The notes under the pieces were generated by a model. That model was given only the letters and a program-made list of their open reading frames with translations. It had not been told where the DNA came from and did no database searches. A program made the translations under genes and the position numbers. A stretch of DNA of 9,839 nt. Source: Stenotrophomonas sp. Lineage in GTDB: Bacteria; Pseudomonadota; Gammaproteobacteria; Xanthomonadales; Xanthomonadaceae. Positions 1-7,151 of the stretch are shown here, piece by piece (position 1 is the first letter of the stretch; the number at the start of each line of letters is the position of its first letter). The stretch is from the NCBI GenBank assembly GCA_003525885.1, contig DQIG01000367.1:9895-19733 (forward strand). Reading direction: 5' to 3'.

Positions 1-1
1 C

Positions 2-370
2 ATCGACTGGCTGCAGCGCGCCTTCGGCTTCCATGCCCAGGCCGTATACGCCGATGGCGATACGGTGTTCCATGCGCAGCTGACCTTTGGCACCGGCATG
101 ATCATGCTGGGCTCGGCCAGCAACCAGAGCGCGTGGAGCGAACACGCGGCCCTGCCCGACGAAGTCGGCGGCCGCCAGACCCAGAGTGCCTGCGTGATCG
201 TCACCGATGCCGATGCCCACTATGCACGGGCCAAGGCCGCCGGCGCGCGCATCGTCATCGACATCGCTGACCAGGACTACGGTGGTCGTGGCTACGCCTG
301 CGCCGACCCGGAAGGCTACCTGTGGTGGTTCGGCAGCTACGACCCGTGGCGCGCGGATCACGGCCAGTGA
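2..370 (+). CDS. VOC (glyoxalase/bleomycin-resistance fold) family protein, 5' partial
   Basis: The reading frame is open from base 2 to a TGA at 368-370, so the true start lies before the window and about 122 residues are visible. The visible part opens with a helix of the form IDWLQRAFGF. It is followed by a strand with HAQLTFGTGMIMLG, a middle loop with a VTDADAHYARAKAAGA strand-helix, and a C-terminal YACADPEGYLWWFG. This is the usual order in PhnB/glyoxalase-like VOC proteins, where the His of HAQL and the Glu of DPEGY are typical metal ligands. An ATG at 65 lies too deep inside the domain to be the start. The family includes glyoxalases, dioxygenases and antibiotic-binding proteins, and the substrate cannot be read from sequence. 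Its stop codon overlaps the start of the next gene, so the two are probably translationally coupled. Confidence 0.85.
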   Translation: MDWLQRAFGFHAQAVYADGDTVFHAQLTFGTGMIMLGSASNQSAWSEHAALPDEVGGRQTQSACVIVTDADAHYARAKAAGARIVIDIADQDYGGRGYACADPEGYLWWFGSYDPWRADHGQ

Positions 371-1185
371 CAGCCGCAGCGATCCGCTGCGGCATCGGCG
401 GCTGGGTGTTTCCCGAATGGCGCGGCGGCGTGTTCTATCCCACCGGGCTGCCGCAGCGCGAAGAGCTGGCACACGCCAGCCGTGCGCTGCGTTGCATCGA
501 GATCAACGGTACCTTCTACCGCACGCCGACCGCAGCGCAGTGTGCGCAGTGGGCCGCGCAGACCCCGGAAGGCTTCCGCTTCTCGATGAAGGCGCCCCGC
601 TATCTGGTGCAGCGCCGCGACCTGTCCAGCACCGTGGATGCCGCCACACCGTTCCTGCAGGCGGCACTCGCGCTTGGTGACCGGCTCGGCCCGTTGCTGT
701 GGCAGTTCGATCCGCGCCATCCGGCCGACGCCGATGCATTGGACGCGCTGATGGCGCAGCTGCCAAAGCAGCTGGAGGGGGTGCCGCTGCAGCACGCACT
801 GGAGGTGCGCAACGCCGAGGCGCATGGCCCGGCACTGGTCGACGCCGCGCGCCGCCACGGCGTGGCGCTGGTGATCGAGGACAGCGACGAGGCGCCGTTG
901 CATGGCGATGTCAGTGCTGGCTTTGTCTACGCGCGGATCAAGCGCAGCCAGGCGCACTTGAACGAGGGCCTGCCGGCGCCCGCGCAGCAGCGCTGGGCGG
1001 AACGTGCGCAGCGCTGGTCACGCGGCGAGCCGGTGGCCGATCTGCCCTGCCTGGCCCAGCCGGCCCCGGCAGAGCCACGCGAGGTCTACCTGCTGTGCAT
1101 CGGCGCGGGCAAGGCACGCAACCCGGCGGCGGCGATGGCCCTGCAGCGGCGGGTGGACACTTCCAGCAATTCCTCACGCGGATAG
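367..1185 (+). CDS. DUF72 domain-containing protein (YecE-like)
   Basis: The product is 272 residues from a GTG at 367 that overlaps the upstream TGA (GTGA). I chose this start because family homology begins at once (IRCGIGGW at about 6-13) and a weak GGA lies 9 bases upstream. An earlier GTG at 322 would only add residues buried in the VOC gene. Visible DUF72 hallmarks are EINGTFYRTP (45-54), the FRFSMKAPR strand (70-78), LGPLLWQFDP (107-116), ALEVRN (144-149) and a C-terminal GAGKARNPAAA (246-256), the usual closing motif of the family. Length fits. DUF72 proteins adopt a TIM-barrel-like fold and their biochemical role is not established, so none is assigned. It sits between the VOC gene and a DMT transporter, 34 bases from the latter, which suggests one transcript. 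Confidence 0.88.
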   Translation: MTAAAIRCGIGGWVFPEWRGGVFYPTGLPQREELAHASRALRCIEINGTFYRTPTAAQCAQWAAQTPEGFRFSMKAPRYLVQRRDLSSTVDAATPFLQAALALGDRLGPLLWQFDPRHPADADALDALMAQLPKQLEGVPLQHALEVRNAEAHGPALVDAARRHGVALVIEDSDEAPLHGDVSAGFVYARIKRSQAHLNEGLPAPAQQRWAERAQRWSRGEPVADLPCLAQPAPAEPREVYLLCIGAGKARNPAAAMALQRRVDTSSNSSRG

Positions 1186-1219
1186 CACTGCGGACTTCAC
1201 CTTGCCGCACAATAGGCGG

Positions 1220-2167
1220 ATGAGCACACCCGACACCCGCAAAGCGCTGTGGCAGATCCATTTCTGTGTCCTGCTGTGGGGCGTCACTGCCATCCTTGGC
1301 AAGCTGATCACCCTGCCCGCACTGCCGTTGGTCTGGTGGCGCATGCTGCTGGTGACGGCGATGCTGGCCCTGCTGCCGCGGGTCTGGCGTGGATTGCGCA
1401 CGCTGCCCCTGCGGCTGGTGGCGGGCTACGCCGGCATCGGCGCGCTGGTCGCCCTGCACTGGCTGACGTTCTACGGCGCCGTGAAGCTGGCCAATGCCTC
1501 GGTGGCCGCCACCTGTATCGCGCTGGCGCCGGTGTTCACATCGATCATCGAGCCGTGGGTGGCCAAGCGGCCGTTCCAGCTGCGTGAGCTGGCGTTCGGC
1601 CTGGCGGTGCTGCCGGGTGTCGCGCTGGTGGTCGGTGGCGTGCCCGATGGCATGCGCCTCGGTGTGTTGATCGGCGCGATCTCGGCGCTGCTGGTGGCAG
1701 TGTTCGGCTCGCTCAACAAGCGCATGGTCAGCCACGCGGATCCGCTCACGGTCACCGCGCTGGAGCTGGGCGCCGGCACCCTCACCCTGACCCTGCTGGC
1801 GCCGCTGATGCCCTACCTGCTGCCAGCGCTGGCCAGCCCGCTATGGGTGGTCCCGAATCTGCACGACGGCATCCTGCTGCTGGTGCTGGCCGGGTTCTGC
1901 ACGCTGCTGCCGTTCGCCCTGGCCCTGGTCGCGTTGCGCCACCTGAGCGCCTATACGGTGCAGCTGGTGACCAACCTGGAGCCGGTCTACGCGGTGCTGC
2001 TGGCGGTAGTGCTGCTGCGTGAGCAGCACGAAGTCACCCCGTGGTTCTACCTGGGCGTGGCGATCATCGTCGGCGCCGTGTTCCTGCATCCGCTGCTGAA
2101 CCGCCGCAAGCCAGTGCAGCATCCGGAAATCCTTGGCACGGCCGAGGCGCGCAACATCGCCGATTGA
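1220..2167 (+). CDS. EamA/DMT-superfamily inner-membrane transporter
   Basis: The 315-residue product is made almost wholly of hydrophobic helices and is predicted to have about ten membrane segments arranged as two EamA repeats (about 12-138 and 148-290). The first repeat contains LLWGVTAILGKL near the N-terminus and the paired ALHWLTFYGAVKLANASVA region at 78-96. The second contains the EamA signature TNLEPVYAVLLAVVLLRE at about 251-268. The ATG at 1220 is chosen because the family's N-terminal helix starts about ten residues later; an AGGCGG precedes it closely. Family members export or import small metabolites such as amino acids, sugars or nucleotides, and the substrate here is not inferable. 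It lies 34 bases after the DUF72 gene and is probably its last operon partner. A REP-like palindrome follows within about five bases of the stop. Confidence 0.9.
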   Translation: MSTPDTRKALWQIHFCVLLWGVTAILGKLITLPALPLVWWRMLLVTAMLALLPRVWRGLRTLPLRLVAGYAGIGALVALHWLTFYGAVKLANASVAATCIALAPVFTSIIEPWVAKRPFQLRELAFGLAVLPGVALVVGGVPDGMRLGVLIGAISALLVAVFGSLNKRMVSHADPLTVTALELGAGTLTLTLLAPLMPYLLPALASPLWVVPNLHDGILLLVLAGFCTLLPFALALVALRHLSAYTVQLVTNLEPVYAVLLAVVLLREQHEVTPWFYLGVAIIVGAVFLHPLLNRRKPVQHPEILGTAEARNIAD

Positions 2168-2171
2168 GTGC

Positions 2172-2194
2172 ATCCAAGCATGGCGTGGATCTAC
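2172..2194 (-). repeat. GTAG-headed REP-like palindrome (SMAG-type variant), copy A
   Basis: An 8-bp inverted repeat with one mismatch (2172-2179 pairing with 2183-2190, mismatch 2177/2185) has a 3-base loop and is followed by CTAC at 2191-2194. Read on the minus strand it is a GTAG head plus hairpin, the layout of Stenotrophomonas SMAG/REP elements. It differs from copy B at 3472-3494 by a single base. It begins four bases after the stop codon of the DMT transporter gene and lies in the 61-base gap between two convergent genes. It could act as a 3' hairpin on the transporter transcript, but there is no T-tract to support a classic terminator. Confidence 0.7.
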
Positions 2195-2228
2195 TGAACG
2201 CAGCGACGAGCGGGCGCGGATCAATCGG

Positions 2229-3389
2229 TCAGCGCTGCGGCCAATGCCAGGCCGGCGCATCCAGCAGGCCCTGCCCACTCAGCAGCGTGCAGCCGTGCTC
2301 TTTGTACAGATGCAGCGAATGACACCCCGGCGCCTGTTCCAGCGCCGCGATCAGGCGGCTGGCGTGCGACACCACCCATACCTGGCTGCGTGCACTGGCC
2401 GCGATGATCAGCCGCGCCAGCGCCGGAAGCAGGTCCGGGTGCAGGCTGGTCTCCGGCTCGTTGAGCACCAGCAGCGGCGGCGGGCGTGGCGTGTGCAGCG
2501 CAGCGGCCAGCAGCAGGAAGCGCAGCGTGCCGTCGGAAAGTTCGGCCATCGACAATGGCCGCAGCAGCCCAGGCTGGTGGAAGCGCAGCGCCAAGCGGCC
2601 ATCCAATTCCTCGAAGCTGACCGTGGCGCCCGGGAAGGCATCGTCGACGCTGCGCGCCAACGCAATCGGGTCACCGATCTCGAGGATGGTCACCCACGCT
2701 GCGGCCAGGTCCCGGCCATCGTGGTGCAGCACGGGCGTCCGTGTCGCCATCGCCGGCTGCCGCGCGGGTGCTTCGGCATCACTGCGGAAATGGTCGTAGA
2801 AGCGCCAGCAACGGATGTACTCACGCAAGGTGATCGTTTCCGGCATGCGCTGCGGATCGCCGACCTGGGTGAACAGGCTGTCGAACAGTGACAACCGGTC
2901 ATCGACCAGATCCCAGCCGCGCGCATAGCGCTGCCGCACCATCGCCCCGCGACGGTCAACCAGCAGGTTGGCGCTGCGCAGGAACGGCCCGGCCCAGATC
3001 GCCTCCGCCTTGATCTGCGGATCCAGCGCAAACGCCGAGCGGCTGGGCGGCGGGTAGCCCAGGTCGATGGCATAGCCGAATTCGTCGGTGGTGAAGCCCA
3101 GCTTCAACCCCACCGATTCCTGGCGTGGGCCGCCCTGCAAGGGGATTTCGCCGGCAGCAACCCGACGGTCTATTTTTTCCGGGCCCGCCCACAATGCCGA
3201 ACCGAGCCCACCTTCGCGGGCCAGCACCGCCGCGACGCCGCCCTGCGCGGTCTCGGCCAACAGACGCAGCGCGCGGTACAGGCTGGACTTGCCACTGCCG
3301 TTGTCACCGGTCACCACATTCAGCTGCTGCAGCGGCAGCACCAGCCCATGCAGCGAGCGATAGCGGGCGATGGCCAGGGTCTGCAGCAT
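2229..3389 (-). CDS. stand-alone AAA (RecF/SMC-like, AAA_21) ATPase
   Basis: The product is 386 residues. It shows an N-terminal strand then Walker A GDNGSGKS at about 28-35, preceded by the LAIARYRSLHGLVLPL motif usual for RecF-like ATPases. An ABC-type signature ELSDGTLRF lies at about 283-291, Walker B LLVLNEPE at 306-313 followed by TSLHPDLLPAL (D-loop region), and a switch His in VWVVSH at 337-342. This is the order of a single-polypeptide ABC/SMC-type ATPase of the COG4637-like kind. No TOPRIM, HNH or other nuclease domain and no partner gene is visible. ATG 3389 is favoured because homology starts there. ATG 3419 (MANQFPRTPT extension) is equally open, and the frame even runs back into the repeat at 3472-3494. 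Function unknown; DNA repair or defence roles are only possibilities. It is bracketed by two near-identical repeats. Confidence 0.85.
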   Translation of the reverse strand: MLQTLAIARYRSLHGLVLPLQQLNVVTGDNGSGKSSLYRALRLLAETAQGGVAAVLAREGGLGSALWAGPEKIDRRVAAGEIPLQGGPRQESVGLKLGFTTDEFGYAIDLGYPPPSRSAFALDPQIKAEAIWAGPFLRSANLLVDRRGAMVRQRYARGWDLVDDRLSLFDSLFTQVGDPQRMPETITLREYIRCWRFYDHFRSDAEAPARQPAMATRTPVLHHDGRDLAAAWVTILEIGDPIALARSVDDAFPGATVSFEELDGRLALRFHQPGLLRPLSMAELSDGTLRFLLLAAALHTPRPPPLLVLNEPETSLHPDLLPALARLIIAASARSQVWVVSHASRLIAALEQAPGCHSLHLYKEHGCTLLSGQGLLDAPAWHWPQR

Positions 3390-3471
3390 GGTCGGCGTCC
3401 GTGGGAACTGGTTCGCCATGCTGCCCGGTTCTGATCGCAGGAGCTGCGACGCGATGTGAATCGGAAACAGC

Positions 3472-3494
3472 ATCCACGCATGGCGTGGATCTAC
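3472..3494 (-). repeat. GTAG-headed REP-like palindrome (SMAG-type variant), copy B
   Basis: A perfect 8-bp inverted repeat (3472-3479 with 3483-3490) surrounds the loop ATG and is followed by CTAC at 3491-3494, which is a GTAG head on the minus strand. It begins ten bases downstream of the stop codon of the GAF-GGDEF gene and lies upstream of the AAA ATPase gene. It has the same orientation as copy A at 2172-2194, so the two form direct repeats about 1.3 kb apart flanking the ATPase gene. A minus-strand ATG inside the element (3471-3473) is in frame with the ATPase but has no convincing ribosome-binding site. Confidence 0.75.
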
Positions 3495-3504
3495 CTGGGG
3501 TGTT

Positions 3505-4575
3505 TCAGGCCGCCAGTTCCACCCGGTTGCGGCCATTGCCCTTGGCCCGGTACAGCGCCTTGTCGGCACGTGCCAGCGTGTCGTCCACGCTTTCACCGGG
3601 CTGGTGCTCGGCGATGCCGATGCTGATCGTCATCGGGAAACCCAGGGGCAGGTCGGCCACGGCCAGGCGCAGGAACTCGCACTGCAGTTCGGCGGTGCGC
3701 AGGTCGGTTGCCGGCATTACCGCCACGAATTCCTCGCCGCCGTAGCGTGCGGCCATGCCGCGGCCGGCGAAGTGCGAGCGCAGCAGTGCGCCCAGCTCGG
3801 CCAGCACCCGGTCGCCGGTGGCATGGCCCTGGAAGTCGTTGATGTGCTTGAAATGATCGATGTCCAGCAGCGCGACGCAGACCACGCCGCGCTGCTCTCC
3901 GGTCACCGCCACCGCCTCTTCAAGCGCCGCCGCCATCGCGCGCCGGTTCGGCAGGCCGGTCAGCGCATCGGTGCGGCTCTGCTCGGCCAGGTCGGCATTC
4001 TGTGCCAGCAGCACGTCCTGGTATTCCGACAGCAGGCGCTCGTAATCATCGCGCTCCAGCATGTGGTTCTGGATGTCGAGCGCGAAACGGCGCAGCTCCA
4101 TCACCAGCATCACCTGCCGCGACAGTGCGGCCAGCGCCTCGGCCTTGTCGCTGGCCAGGTGCTGCGGCTGCGCGTCGAACACGCACAACGTGCCCAGCGG
4201 CAGGCCGTCGGAGCTGATCAGCGGCGCGCCGGCATAGAAGCGGATGTGGGGATCCCCCACCACCACCGGGTTGTCGTGGAAGCGGATGTCCTGCAGCGCA
4301 TCCTCGACCACCATGATCTGCTGCGGTTGCAGGATCGCGTGGCCGCACATCGATTCGCTGCGCAGGTTTTCTGCCGCATCGATGCCCTGGATCGACTTGA
4401 ACCATTGCCGCTCGACATCGATCAGCGTCACTGCCGCCATTGAGGTTCCGCAGACCGCCTTGGCGATCACCACCAGGTCGTCGAAGGATTTTTCACGCTC
4501 CGAATCGAGGATGCGGTAGCGGTACAGCGCCTCGAGCCGGAGGGCTTCATTGGCAGGCTTGTCGGGCTTGATCAT
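3505..4575 (-). CDS. GAF-domain diguanylate cyclase (GGEEF)
   Basis: The product is 356 residues with no signal peptide or membrane segment, so it should be a soluble cytosolic enzyme. A GAF domain spans about 24-165, with the SMCGHAIL and FYAGAPLISSDGLPLGTLCV motifs typical of GAF domains attached to GGDEF proteins. A helical linker (about 165-200) leads to a complete GGDEF domain: DALTGLPNRR (203-212), metal ligands in LLDIDHFK (D238), GGEEF (279-283) and a C-terminal ADKALYRAKGNGRNRV. It should make c-di-GMP from two GTP. The inhibitory RxxD I-site is absent: the equivalent positions read AGRG. Product feedback through that site is therefore unlikely. The ATG at 4575 has only a weak Shine-Dalgarno. 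It lies 144 bases downstream of rluF, separated by a paired palindrome. The GAF ligand is unknown. Confidence 0.92.
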   Translation of the reverse strand: MIKPDKPANEALRLEALYRYRILDSEREKSFDDLVVIAKAVCGTSMAAVTLIDVERQWFKSIQGIDAAENLRSESMCGHAILQPQQIMVVEDALQDIRFHDNPVVVGDPHIRFYAGAPLISSDGLPLGTLCVFDAQPQHLASDKAEALAALSRQVMLVMELRRFALDIQNHMLERDDYERLLSEYQDVLLAQNADLAEQSRTDALTGLPNRRAMAAALEEAVAVTGEQRGVVCVALLDIDHFKHINDFQGHATGDRVLAELGALLRSHFAGRGMAARYGGEEFVAVMPATDLRTAELQCEFLRLAVADLPLGFPMTISIGIAEHQPGESVDDTLARADKALYRAKGNGRNRVELAA

Positions 4576-4641
4576 GCAGCGTCACGTTCCGGCAGGTCAC
4601 CGCGAAGTCTAGCCGATGCCGGTCAACAATCTACGCGACGG

Positions 4642-4664
4642 GTAGTGCCGGCCGTTGGCCGGCA
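4642..4664 (+). repeat. SMAG/REP element, left member of an inverted pair
   Basis: A GTAG head at 4642-4645 is followed by a perfect 8-bp stem TGCCGGCC/GGCCGGCA (4646-4653 with 4657-4664) around a GTT loop. This matches the SMAG consensus layout described for Stenotrophomonas maltophilia. It faces a near-identical copy at 4691-4713, 26 bases away on the opposite strand. Confidence 0.85.
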
Positions 4665-4690
4665 TCCCGCGCTCGTTCGATGCCTGATGC

Positions 4691-4713
4691 AGCCGGCCAG
4701 CGGCCGGCACTAC
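4691..4713 (-). repeat. SMAG/REP element, right member of an inverted pair
   Basis: The CTAC at 4710-4713 is a GTAG head on the minus strand. The stem is 4691-4698 with 4702-4709 around an AGC loop, with a mismatch only at the outermost pair. Against the left member its reverse complement differs at two positions. It starts seven bases past the stop codon of rluF in that gene's reading direction. The pair as a whole can fold into one long stem-loop or cruciform. Such pairs act as 3' mRNA stabilisers or attenuators in other bacteria; here that is inference. Confidence 0.85.
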
Positions 4714-4719
4714 CGCGCG

Positions 4720-5442
4720 TTACCAGTCCAGCTGCTTCGGCAGCAGGCCCTGCAGTTCCTGCTCGGTCAGGTTGCGCCACTGGCCCGGCTTCAGCGCGCC
4801 GATCTTGATGTTGTCGATGCGCACGCGGCGCAGCTGGGTCACCCGATAGCCGAACTCGGCGGCCATCAGGCGGATCTGCCGGTTCAGGCCCTGCTGCAGG
4901 GTGATGCGGAAACCGAACTTGGCGATGCGCGAGGTCTTGCACGGCAGCGTCATCTGGTCGTGGATGCGGACGCCACGGGCCATGCCGCGCAGGAATTCAT
5001 CGGTGACCGGCTTGTTCACCGCCACCAGGTACTCCTTCTGGTGGCCGTTCTCGGCTCGCAGGATCTGGTTGACGATGTCGCCGTTGCTGGTCATCAGGAT
5101 CAGCCCTTCCGATTCCTTGTCGAGGCGGCCGATCGGGAAGATGCGCTGTTCATGGCCGACGAAGTCGACGATGTTGCCCTTGACCGACGTCTCGGTCGTG
5201 CAGGTGACGCCGACCGGCTTGTTCAGCGCGATGTAGACGTGACGGCGGGCGCCGGGCTTGCGGGCCACGCGCGCGCGCAGCGGCTGGCCGTCGACCAGCA
5301 CCTGGTCTTCCTCGCCCACCACCGCGCCAGTGCCGGCCGGATGGCCGTTGACGGTGACCCGGCGGGCGGCGATCAGGCGATCGGCCTCGCGGCGGGAGCA
5401 GAAGCCGGTGTCGGCGATATGTTTGTTGAGTCGGGTGGTCAT
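4720..5442 (-). CDS. rluF: 23S rRNA pseudouridine synthase RluF (U2604-type)
   Basis: The product is 240 residues. An N-terminal S4 RNA-binding domain (about 3-60) has RLNKHIADTGFCSRREADRL, and a RsuA-family pseudouridine synthase domain follows. The catalytic Asp is in GRLDKESEGL (D108). IVDFVGHEQRIFPIGRLD, QKEYLVAVNKP and QGLNRQIRLMAAEFGYRV follow the E. coli RluF sequence closely as I recall it, more than RluB or RsuA. The enzyme should convert one uridine of 23S rRNA helix 74-75 to pseudouridine. It lacks the long basic C-terminal tail of the E. coli protein (about 290 residues). ATG 5442 is preferred because homology begins with it. ATG 5460 would add six residues (MPDNRV) and is possible. 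It starts 34 bases after the 7TM-GGDEF stop, so the two are probably co-transcribed. Confidence 0.9.
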   Translation of the reverse strand: MTTRLNKHIADTGFCSRREADRLIAARRVTVNGHPAGTGAVVGEEDQVLVDGQPLRARVARKPGARRHVYIALNKPVGVTCTTETSVKGNIVDFVGHEQRIFPIGRLDKESEGLILMTSNGDIVNQILRAENGHQKEYLVAVNKPVTDEFLRGMARGVRIHDQMTLPCKTSRIAKFGFRITLQQGLNRQIRLMAAEFGYRVTQLRRVRIDNIKIGALKPGQWRNLTEQELQGLLPKQLDW

Positions 5443-5476
5443 CACCCTATTATCCGGCATCGCCGCCCGCAGCGCT

Positions 5477-7141
5477 TCATGCCAGGCCGGGTGGGTCGAG
5501 TTCTTCGCCGTCGAACACCCGGTTGCGGCCGGCGCGCTTGGCCACGTACATGGCATGGTCGGCCCGGCGCAGCAGCGCGGCAAGATCGTCCTCGCCCGGT
5601 CGCCACTGCGCCAGGCCGATGCTGGCGGTGACCTCCAGGCCGGGCACCTGCAGCGCCCGGGCCGCCTCGGTGATGTGCTGGCGCAGGCGATCCAGGCGCG
5701 CCGACGCCGCCTCCCGCGGCATGCCCGGCATCAGCAGCAGGAACTCTTCGCCGCCCATCCGCACCACCTGGTCCTGGCTGCGTACCGCAGCGCGCAATGC
5801 ACGCGCCACCGCCACCAGCACCTGGTCGCCCACGGCGTGGCCATGGCGGTCATTGATGTCCTTGAACAGGTCGATATCGAGGAAACCGATCACCAGCGGG
5901 CCGCGTTCCCGATCGACCCGTTCCAGGTGACGGGCCAGCTGCTGCAGGCCGGCACGGCGGTTGGGCAGGCCGGTCAGGCCATCGGTCTCGGCCAGCTGGC
6001 GCAGTTCATCGCGCTGCTGGCGCAGGCGGCCCAGCCGCTGGTTCAGCGCATAGGCCGCCATCATCAGCAGCCAGGTCACCGCCAGCTGCAGGGCCTCCAC
6101 GCGATATTCCAGCAACCACGCAGCGCGGCAGGCGTCGGCCAGGATCAACACCAGCATCGGCGCCAGCGCCGCCAGCCCCGCCTGCGCCCAGCGGTCACCG
6201 CGCAGCCGCGCCCACACCCCGACCATCAATGCCAGGCCACAGCCCACCAGGTAGGACACCTGCAGGCCCTGCGCCACCCAGGCCAGGCTGCCCCACGGCA
6301 GCCAGGGCACCAGCGCGGCCAGCACCAGCAATCCCCACAGCGCCAGCAGCTGGAACGGACGCGAACGTGGCAACAGGCGATCGCCGCCATTCAGGCGCCA
6401 CAGCGCCGGCAGTACCAGTGCCTGGGTGGCCGCAGTCAGCGCCAGCAGCCACCAGGCACCGCGCTCGCCTACCGGCAACCAGGGTTCCGGGTAGCCACTG
6501 AGGCCACCGAGGATGGCCTGCCACAGCACCAGCACGGTGGTTCCGGCGATGTAGACCAGGAAACTGCGGTCGCGGGTGGTGAGGAACGCCATCAGTGCCG
6601 ACAACGCCAGTGCGATCGCCACGGCAATGCAGGCTGCGCGCACCAGCAGGCGGGCGGTATCGTTCTGCTGCACGGGGCTGGGCGCGCCCAGCCGCAGGGT
6701 CGGTACCCATCGTGCCTTCAACGGCGTCTGCCACGACACCAGGAGCGGTTCGTGGCTGCCCGCCGGCGGTACCGCCACCAGGCCGATGCCTGCACGGAAC
6801 CGTGAATCACGGGTACGGGCATCATGCATGTTGCCGCAGATTTCCCGATCACCATGCTGCACGCGGACTTCGCCCGCGAACACATTGAACACGTCCAGCG
6901 CCTGCGGTTCCCCCGACCAGCCGCCCGGCGGCGCAGGCACCTGCACCTGTTGCCGTGGACCGTCCAGCATGCCGGGTGTGCATGCGCGATGCGGAGTGGG
7001 TTCATCGGTGGCCGCACCGACCAGCAGGTAGTCGCGCCCGGCTTCGGCCGCAGCGGCCCACAGCGGCCACGGCATTGCCAACCACACCAGCAGCACGATC
7101 AGCACCGCTCCTGTTCCGTACTGCCACTGCCTGCCGCCCAC
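5477..7141 (-). CDS. 7TM sensor diguanylate cyclase (GGEEF) with periplasmic N-terminal domain
   Basis: The product is 554 residues. A signal peptide or first membrane helix (about 12-31) is followed by an extracytoplasmic domain (about 35-160) with two Cys residues (C54, C102) that could form a disulfide. Seven hydrophobic segments lie at about 165-187, 194-214, 228-248, 262-282, 288-311, 320-338 and 345-366. This layout resembles 7TMR-DISM receptors. The cytoplasmic GGDEF domain has TDGLTGLPNRR (386-396), FLDIDLFKDIN with the metal Asp at 422, an I-site RSQD (454-457), GGEEF (463-467) and ADHAMYVAKRAGRNRVF. It should be an active diguanylate cyclase with product feedback. The start is a GTG at 7141, chosen because AGGA lies 6 bases upstream and no ATG precedes the signal sequence. 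The ligand of the periplasmic domain is unknown. Confidence 0.9.
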   Translation of the reverse strand: MGGRQWQYGTGAVLIVLLVWLAMPWPLWAAAAEAGRDYLLVGAATDEPTPHRACTPGMLDGPRQQVQVPAPPGGWSGEPQALDVFNVFAGEVRVQHGDREICGNMHDARTRDSRFRAGIGLVAVPPAGSHEPLLVSWQTPLKARWVPTLRLGAPSPVQQNDTARLLVRAACIAVAIALALSALMAFLTTRDRSFLVYIAGTTVLVLWQAILGGLSGYPEPWLPVGERGAWWLLALTAATQALVLPALWRLNGGDRLLPRSRPFQLLALWGLLVLAALVPWLPWGSLAWVAQGLQVSYLVGCGLALMVGVWARLRGDRWAQAGLAALAPMLVLILADACRAAWLLEYRVEALQLAVTWLLMMAAYALNQRLGRLRQQRDELRQLAETDGLTGLPNRRAGLQQLARHLERVDRERGPLVIGFLDIDLFKDINDRHGHAVGDQVLVAVARALRAAVRSQDQVVRMGGEEFLLLMPGMPREAASARLDRLRQHITEAARALQVPGLEVTASIGLAQWRPGEDDLAALLRRADHAMYVAKRAGRNRVFDGEELDPPGLA

Positions 7142-7147
7142 GCCACG

Positions 7148-7151
7148 TCCT
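7148..7151 (-). promoter_or_regulatory. ribosome-binding site for the GTG start at 7141
   Basis: On the minus strand an AGGA lies six bases before the GTG at 7141, and a second AGGA stands just upstream (7154-7157). This decides the non-ATG start of the 7TM-GGDEF protein. Confidence 0.5.

Noticed and set aside
3390..3596. N-terminal extension of the AAA ATPase through the repeat at 3472-3494
   Set aside because: It would translate the palindrome and overlap the GAF-GGDEF stop region; family homology starts only at 3389 and no good ribosome-binding site supports the longer forms.
3604..4443. 279-codon + strand frame opposite the GAF-GGDEF gene
   Set aside because: No known domain, and the opposite strand encodes intact GAF and GGDEF domains.
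4645..6805. Long + strand frames (328 and 515 codons) opposite rluF and the 7TM-GGDEF gene
   Set aside because: Their composition is His/Gln/Arg-rich low-complexity antisense translation, and the minus strand carries complete, motif-supported genes.
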